DNA of 17,696 nucleotides, from the NCBI GenBank assembly GCA_964399875.1, contig CAYNRQ010000020.1, positions 1-17,696 on the forward strand, in the 5' to 3' direction. Below the pieces are notes generated by a model. The model saw only the letters and a program-made list of their open reading frames with translations, made no database searches and was not told the DNA's origin. Below, in pieces: positions 13,284 through 17,696 of this stretch. How positions within the stretch are numbered: position 1 is the first letter of the stretch; every line of letters begins with the position of its first letter. Source of the stretch: CAYNRQ01 sp964399875 (GTDB lineage: Archaea; Aenigmatarchaeota; Aenigmatarchaeia; QMZP01). The position numbers were made by a program, and so were the translations under genes.

Positions 13284-14057
13284 ATGAAAAAAACAGGGAA
13301 TATAGACAGGATTATGTTTTTTATATTGGGTCTGTTAGTCGCATCTACATTTTATGCCAACCTTTTCATTGCATTTCAACTCAATAATACTGGAACTCAA
13401 AACACCCAGAGCAGCAAAAACACCGACCAGTATTTTTTCTCCCCACAAAAAATCCCCATAGTTGCTGTTCACAGCACCACAAATGAAGGTGTTGTTGGTG
13501 AGCTCATAATCAAGACAATACCGGGAAATGGCAATGTATTAATAGATACCAACCCTTTCCTTGAACCTGATATACAGTACTCTGCAAATGTTGCTGTAAA
13601 TGTGGCTAAAGCAAAAAGCCATATAAAAGCAGATGACAAGGATATTGTTCTGATATTCAATATCTCAGGCAGACTTATAGGCGGGCCCAGTGCAGGAGCC
13701 GCAATAACAACAGCTGCAATATCGGTTCTTGAAAACAGAAAAATACGCGATGACGTTGCTATAACAGGAACTATAACAGCAGATGGTAAAATCGGAATGG
13801 TCGGAGGCATCCTCGAAAAGGCAAAGGCAGCAAGCGAAGCAGGGTATAAAATATTTCTAATACCAGAGGGACAGTCAAGAATAACTTATTATGAAAAAAG
13901 AATTGAAAAAGAGCCGTTTGGTTTTGGGTTCTACCTTTATAATACGTATTATGTTCCAAAGACTATAGACATAACCCAAGAAGTAAAGGATAAATGGGGA
14001 CTGGAGGTAATAGAGGTTTCAAATATAGACGAGGTTGTCAACATAATGCTGGAGTAG
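13284..14057 (+). CDS. Membrane-anchored Lon-type (S16-like) serine protease without ATPase domain
   Basis: A 257-residue protein with one N-terminal transmembrane anchor (about 10-34), a Gln/Asn/Ser-rich linker, and a Lon-type proteolytic domain. The catalytic Ser is in GGPSAGAA (S136) and the Lys in GGILEKAKAA (K179). Their spacing of 43 residues equals that of the E. coli Lon Ser-Lys pair. There is no AAA+ module; the family matches archaeal COG1750-type predicted serine proteases. I chose ATG 13284 over the GTG at 13275, which belongs to an AGGTG ribosome-binding site. The domain probably faces outside the cell. It lies 15 nt after moxR and 3 nt before the DUF58 gene, inside an otherwise standard MoxR/Bat gene order. 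Confidence 0.88.
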   Translation: MKKTGNIDRIMFFILGLLVASTFYANLFIAFQLNNTGTQNTQSSKNTDQYFFSPQKIPIVAVHSTTNEGVVGELIIKTIPGNGNVLIDTNPFLEPDIQYSANVAVNVAKAKSHIKADDKDIVLIFNISGRLIGGPSAGAAITTAAISVLENRKIRDDVAITGTITADGKIGMVGGILEKAKAASEAGYKIFLIPEGQSRITYYEKRIEKEPFGFGFYLYNTYYVPKTIDITQEVKDKWGLEVIEVSNIDEVVNIMLE

Positions 14058-14060
14058 TTT

Positions 14061-14951
14061 ATGACTGAAGCAAAAGCCTTGCTCAAGAGAATAAGAAGAA
14101 TAGAAATAAAAACAAGAGGACTTGTGGAAGGTCTGATGCAGGGCGCTTATTATTCAATATTCAAGGGCAGGGGCATTGAGTTCTCCGAAGTCAGGGAATA
14201 CCAGCATGGGGATGATATCAGAACCATAGACTGGAACGTCACAGCAAGGATGAACCACCCCTTTGTAAAAGAGTTTGTGGAAGAAAGAGATCTCACACTC
14301 ATGATATTCTTTGATGTTTCCGGTTCCATAAATTTCGGCACCCAGAAGATGCTAAAAAAAGAGGCTGCAGTGGAATTAATAGCAAGCATTGTATTTTCCG
14401 CCATTCAGAACAACGACAGGGTTGGCCTGCTTCTGGCAACCAATAAGATAGAGAAATACATAACACCCAGAAAAGGCAAAAGGCACGCACTAAGGATAAT
14501 AAGGGAGATGCTCTATTTCAGGCCAGAAGAGAGAAGAACAGACCTTGAGAAAACACTCACTTATCTTTCAAAGGTCATGAAAAAGAGGGGTGTTGTATTC
14601 ATTGTATCTGATTTCATGGACAGTCTTGACAAACTGGAAAAACCCATAAAGATTCTGAGAAAAAGGCATGATATTGTAGCTGTAAGGATTTCAGATCTGA
14701 GAGAATATGAAATTCCTGATGTCGGTCATGTGGAGCTAGAGGATGATGAGACAGGAGAGCAGATAACAATAGACACATCTGATCCGCAGTTCAGAGAAAA
14801 CTTCTCAAGGCTTGTTTCTAAAAGAGACAGAAAGATAACGAAGTTCATGAAAACCAACAGAATAGATTTCATACAGATACCCGCTTCAGATAAATGGGAA
14901 AAGGTCGCAGTCAAACACTTCAGGGAAAGAGCAAGGAGGTACAGGGTATGA
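14061..14951 (+). CDS. DUF58 protein (VWA-like partner of MoxR)
   Basis: A 296-residue protein encoded beside moxR, as is usual for DUF58. The family core is clear: GRGIEFSEVREYQHGDDIRTIDWN (37-60) is the DUF58 signature, followed by a VWA-like fold with the metal-site motif DVSGS (85-89) and a second part around DRVGLLLATNKIEKYITPRKG. No transmembrane segment is seen, so it is probably cytoplasmic and may link the ATPase to the membrane VWA protein. Its stop overlaps the start of the next gene (ATGA at 14948), which indicates translational coupling. Confidence 0.92.
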   Translation: MTEAKALLKRIRRIEIKTRGLVEGLMQGAYYSIFKGRGIEFSEVREYQHGDDIRTIDWNVTARMNHPFVKEFVEERDLTLMIFFDVSGSINFGTQKMLKKEAAVELIASIVFSAIQNNDRVGLLLATNKIEKYITPRKGKRHALRIIREMLYFRPEERRTDLEKTLTYLSKVMKKRGVVFIVSDFMDSLDKLEKPIKILRKRHDIVAVRISDLREYEIPDVGHVELEDDETGEQITIDTSDPQFRENFSRLVSKRDRKITKFMKTNRIDFIQIPASDKWEKVAVKHFRERARRYRV

Positions 14952-15895
14952 ACTTTGCCAGTCCGCTATGGTTTCTGGGTTTCATACTGATACCATTTAT
15001 AGCATATTTCTATCTGCTTGCCAGAAGAAGAAAGAAAAAGCTCAGCCTGAAGTTCAGCTCGATAAATCTTCTGAAAGAGGCAGTTGGTAAGAAAAAAAAA
15101 TTTGAAAAAGAAAAAATACTTTTTGCACTGGTTATTGTTATTCTGACACTTCTAATAACAGCTCTTGCTGATCCTCATATACCACTTGAACAGACAAAAG
15201 AGGGTGCAAACATAGTTCTTGCCATAGACGTCTCGGGCTCAATGCAGGCAACTGACTACAAACCAACCAGAGTAGATGCTGCAAAGCAGGCTTCAGAACT
15301 GCTTTTGAATCAGCTAAAACCCGGAGACCTAGTAGGCATTGTAATATTCTCAGACGGAGCGACAACGTCTTCATATCTTACTCCCCTCAAACAAAAGGCC
15401 ATAGAAAAACTGAGATCAGTGCAGGCAAAGGAGGGGGCCACCGCAATAGGAGACGGCCTTTCGCTGGCAATAGACATGGCAACCTCCATACCAAGCAAGA
15501 AAAAAGTTGTAATACTTCTTTCAGACGGAGTAAACAACGCCGGTGTCGTCTCTCCTGATGAGGCAATACAGTTTGCAAAAACCAACAGCATACAGGTATA
15601 TACCGTGGGTATGGGTTCAGAGGAGCCTGTGCTGCTGGGATATGATTTCTTCGGCAGACCACAGTATGCAGAACTCGATGAAGCCACACTAAAAAAGATA
15701 GCTGAAAATACAGGCGGGGAGTATTTCAAGTCAGTTGACGAGAAAACGCTGGCTGGAATATATTCAAAGCTTCCGGAAAAAATAGAAAGAGAGCTTGAAG
15801 ACACCTCAATAAAGGACTGGTTTGTGCTGGCCGCAATAATTATATTTTTAATCTGGATATATCTGAAATACTGGAGGTTCAGGTCATTACCATAA
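14948..15895 (+). CDS. BatA-like membrane protein with VWA domain
   Basis: A 315-residue protein with the Bat layout: N-terminal segment FASPLWFLGFILIPFIAYFYLL (TM 1, about 4-24), second TM (about 57-76), an external VWA domain with metal-site motif DVSGSMQA (94-101), further ligands around GATAIGDGL and LLSDGVNNAG, and a C-terminal TM (WFVLAAIIIFLIWIYL). VWA domains bind partner proteins through a divalent metal. The family is named from Bacteroides aerotolerance proteins. A longer reading from ATG 14894 lies inside the DUF58 gene; I chose ATG 14948, eight bases after AAGGAGGT and overlapping the DUF58 stop. Confidence 0.92.
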   Translation: MNFASPLWFLGFILIPFIAYFYLLARRRKKKLSLKFSSINLLKEAVGKKKKFEKEKILFALVIVILTLLITALADPHIPLEQTKEGANIVLAIDVSGSMQATDYKPTRVDAAKQASELLLNQLKPGDLVGIVIFSDGATTSSYLTPLKQKAIEKLRSVQAKEGATAIGDGLSLAIDMATSIPSKKKVVILLSDGVNNAGVVSPDEAIQFAKTNSIQVYTVGMGSEEPVLLGYDFFGRPQYAELDEATLKKIAENTGGEYFKSVDEKTLAGIYSKLPEKIERELEDTSIKDWFVLAAIIIFLIWIYLKYWRFRSLP

Positions 15896-15905
15896 GGTGA
15901 TGTGT

Positions 15906-17453
15906 ATGAAAAAACAATTGCTTATTTTGCTGATTATTTTCATGTTTTTGCCAGTCGCTTTTTCAGGCAATGTTCTTGCTGCCCAGCTCACGATTGAAAA
16001 GGATGTGAAAAGCCGCGACATAACAGTGGGCGACAGCATAGAAATAATGCTGAGGTTTTCAAACCCATTCGGAAAACCCATAGGAATCCAGATACATGAC
16101 AAGAATGTAATAGCAGGAAACGGCCTCGATATCCAGTGCTTAGAGTACACGCTCCCAGCAGATGCATCAAGCACAGTCATATACACCCAGCCGATAACAG
16201 CTTTTCAGTCCGGTGACTTTACACTCGGAAAGGCAACAGTAACCTATACAAACCCTGAAACAGGCAAAGAAGAGCAGGTTCAGTCCAACAACCTTAAGCT
16301 GTCTGTGAAACAATCACAGACGCAGCAAAACCTTCAGCAGCATGGAATTACAACGGTTTACCAGTGCGGCGGAATGAGCATGACATCCACCTCATATTCC
16401 TCAAGCGGCTCATCCACAAGCATACAGATAAGCAGCGGATTCAGGCAGAACCCAGGCCAGCGGCAGACCCAGCGCCCTGACAGCATTCAGCAGCAAAACC
16501 AGGATATTAACACAATAAAACAGCAGATGCAGAAGCAGATGCATGAAGAGGAACAGAACAGAAAACATCTGGAAAATATAATAAACCAGAGCAAGGAATT
16601 CAGTAATGCACAGAAACAGCTCATGAAAAACGGGTATCAGCCTGATTCAAAATCCATAAACCCCGATTCAAACTCTTCAGGTTCATTCGAATACACATAC
16701 AAGAATGAAAAAGGAGATACAGCAAAGATAAGCGGAGAAATCGCTGACAACAAAATCAGGGAGCTACGCAAGTGGAGCAGGGAAGATGCCGAGAAGCTGG
16801 CCGAGCTGCTTGAAAACAACACAAAATTCAGGCAACTGCACCAGCAGCTTACCGGGCAGGGATATAACATAAGTTCAAAATTGTTTAAAGAACCTGAACA
16901 GAATATATCTGATTTCAACTATGTTTATGAAAAACCGGAATCTGGAAATAAATCCATATCAGGGAACATCACACTCACAGGGAACATTATTTCAATAGGA
17001 ATCTATGGAGAGGATGATGCCCGGATCTGGTGGATTGCTCCTGTAATTATAATTCTCGCGTTATTAGCATATGTGGCCTGCAGGAAGTATCTGCAAAAGA
17101 AAAAGCCAGTGCCGGAAAAACCCAAACCCGAAAAGAAAATTGATTTCCGCAAAGAAGCATTAAAACTGATTGATGAGGCCGAGAAGATGTTTTCTCATGG
17201 CCTAATGAAAGAAGCTTATGCAAAGGTCTCAGAGGGTGTCAGATTCTACTTCAAGCACATATTGAATTCCGGGGATGAAGAGCTTACAAGCACAGACATA
17301 TTAAAGAAAATTAAAGGGCAAAGCATCTACAAAGAAGCAAAAAAATGCTTTGAACTGTGCGACCTAGTGAAATTCGCGAAATACAGGCCGAACAAGAAGG
17401 ATTTCACAGAAGCTGCGACAAAGGGAAAGATGTTAATAGAGCACAGCATTTAA
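15906..17453 (+). CDS. BatD-like secreted/membrane protein with two internal repeats
   Basis: A 515-residue protein with a signal peptide (1-26, cleavage likely after VLAA), a beta-rich N-terminal domain typical of BatD-like proteins (about 27-135), a Ser/Gln-rich linker (136-215), two related segments (about 224-283 and 302-368), one TM segment (375-394), and a cytoplasmic helical end (410-515). Both segments share the pattern F, QL, GY, SK, P, N-S, F-Y-Y, G, ISG. The end resembles the helical part seen in other BatD/DUF4129-type proteins. I chose ATG 15906, five bases after GGTGA, over GTG 15897 or ATG 15900. It closes the MoxR/Bat operon. Most of it should lie outside the membrane next to the VWA and protease domains. 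Confidence 0.85.
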   Translation: MKKQLLILLIIFMFLPVAFSGNVLAAQLTIEKDVKSRDITVGDSIEIMLRFSNPFGKPIGIQIHDKNVIAGNGLDIQCLEYTLPADASSTVIYTQPITAFQSGDFTLGKATVTYTNPETGKEEQVQSNNLKLSVKQSQTQQNLQQHGITTVYQCGGMSMTSTSYSSSGSSTSIQISSGFRQNPGQRQTQRPDSIQQQNQDINTIKQQMQKQMHEEEQNRKHLENIINQSKEFSNAQKQLMKNGYQPDSKSINPDSNSSGSFEYTYKNEKGDTAKISGEIADNKIRELRKWSREDAEKLAELLENNTKFRQLHQQLTGQGYNISSKLFKEPEQNISDFNYVYEKPESGNKSISGNITLTGNIISIGIYGEDDARIWWIAPVIIILALLAYVACRKYLQKKKPVPEKPKPEKKIDFRKEALKLIDEAEKMFSHGLMKEAYAKVSEGVRFYFKHILNSGDEELTSTDILKKIKGQSIYKEAKKCFELCDLVKFAKYRPNKKDFTEAATKGKMLIEHSI

Positions 17454-17466
17454 CGAGTTTATATCG

Positions 17467-17490
17467 TTTATAACCAAGGAAGATTTAAAT
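17467..17490 (+). promoter_or_regulatory. Possible promoter of the right-hand element
   Basis: TTTATAA at 17467-17473 would place a transcript start near 17497, exactly where the first hairpin of the right element begins. A second box, ATTTAAAT at 17483-17490, is shared with the left copy but would start inside that hairpin. Confidence 0.3.
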
Positions 17491-17656
17491 CAGAATTCCA
17501 CTGGTCTCTGACCGGTGGTTCCAAACAAGGTAATCGCTAACAGTCACCACTCACTATGCGGAATTACTCTCAAACAATTAACCAGGAGCTCCGCATCCCA
17601 CCAGTCTTATTAACCAATTGTGTGTGACTGGTGGTAAGGATCTAATCAATTAACCG
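17484..17656 (+). repeat. Right copy of the terminal inverted element; candidate structured RNA read outward
   Basis: Inverted partner of the element at 8-172: the core 17484-17640 has 152 of 157 positions identical, then an 8-nt length difference, then TAACCG. On the plus strand it can form hairpin 1 (17498-17518, CCACTGGTC with GACCGGTGG, one U-G pair), hairpin 2 (ATGCGGA 17556-17562 with TCCGCAT 17590-17596) and hairpin 3 (CCACCAGTC 17598-17606 with GACTGGTGG 17626-17634, perfect). It starts 30 nt after the BatD-like gene. The last 40 bases of the window, beyond it, show nothing I recognise. Confidence 0.8.
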
Positions 17657-17696
17657 TTTGAGACCACCTTGCAACTCCTCACTCTTTCGGCTTCGA

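Noticed and set aside
1..17696. The whole window as a transposon, linear plasmid or virus with terminal inverted repeats
   Set aside because: The content is housekeeping and chaperone genes, with no transposase, integrase, replication or capsid gene. A chromosomal segment between repeat copies is simpler.
1..17696. CRISPR array
   Set aside because: No regularly spaced short direct repeats and no cas-like genes were seen.

Overview
The window is a piece of archaeal chromosome, most likely from a DPANN-type lineage (low confidence on the exact group). It carries archaeal genes (pus10, ribosomal protein L21e, RNA polymerase subunit Rpb4/RpoF, a DUF655 protein, a thermosome subunit), archaeal TATA boxes and a tRNA gene with bulge-helix-bulge introns. 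It also carries the chaperones GroES, GroEL, GrpE and DnaK, which are of bacterial type but occur in some archaea. It is AT-rich; by eye the dnaK stretch is clearly more GC-rich than the pus10-to-CBS stretch.

Layout. (1) About 8-172 and 17484-17656 are two copies of one element in inverted orientation, 152 of 157 core positions identical, close to the two ends of the window. Each can fold into three hairpins. (2) 194-3074 is an information-processing block: pus10, rpl21e, rpoF, DUF655 and a two-CBS protein. (3) 3133-3435 is a tRNA-Ile(UAU) gene that I read as interrupted by four introns (D-loop, 29/30, 37/38, 59/60); removing them leaves a fully regular 74-nt tRNA. (4) 3667-11150 is a proteostasis island: thermosome, a convergent winged-helix regulator, then groES-groEL-hsp20, a 15-codon micro-ORF with a strong hairpin, grpE and dnaK. 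A roughly 145-nt foldable leader precedes groES. (5) 11323-12262 is a multi-spanning membrane protein overlapping a small winged-helix protein. (6) 12279-17453 is a five-gene run: MoxR AAA+ ATPase, membrane-anchored Lon-type (S16-like) protease, DUF58 protein, BatA-like VWA membrane protein and BatD-like secreted/membrane protein.

How it fits together. Group II chaperonin, group I chaperonin with its co-chaperonin, a small heat-shock protein and DnaK with its exchange factor sit together with one regulator gene between the thermosome and the groES operon; dnaJ is not in the window. The MoxR/DUF58/BatA/BatD genes match the MoxR-VWA (Bat) envelope chaperone-like system, here with a protease gene between moxR and the DUF58 gene.

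Starts. Many genes have a GGTGA ribosome-binding site 4-6 nt before the start codon. With a spacing of five the GTG inside that site is in frame with the true start, so naive ORF calls are three codons too long. I corrected those starts.

Most worth a second look: the four-intron tRNA with overlapping splice motifs around an 8-nt exon; the inverted element whose substitutions keep RNA pairing on one strand only; the groES leader; and the protease gene inside the MoxR/Bat operon.
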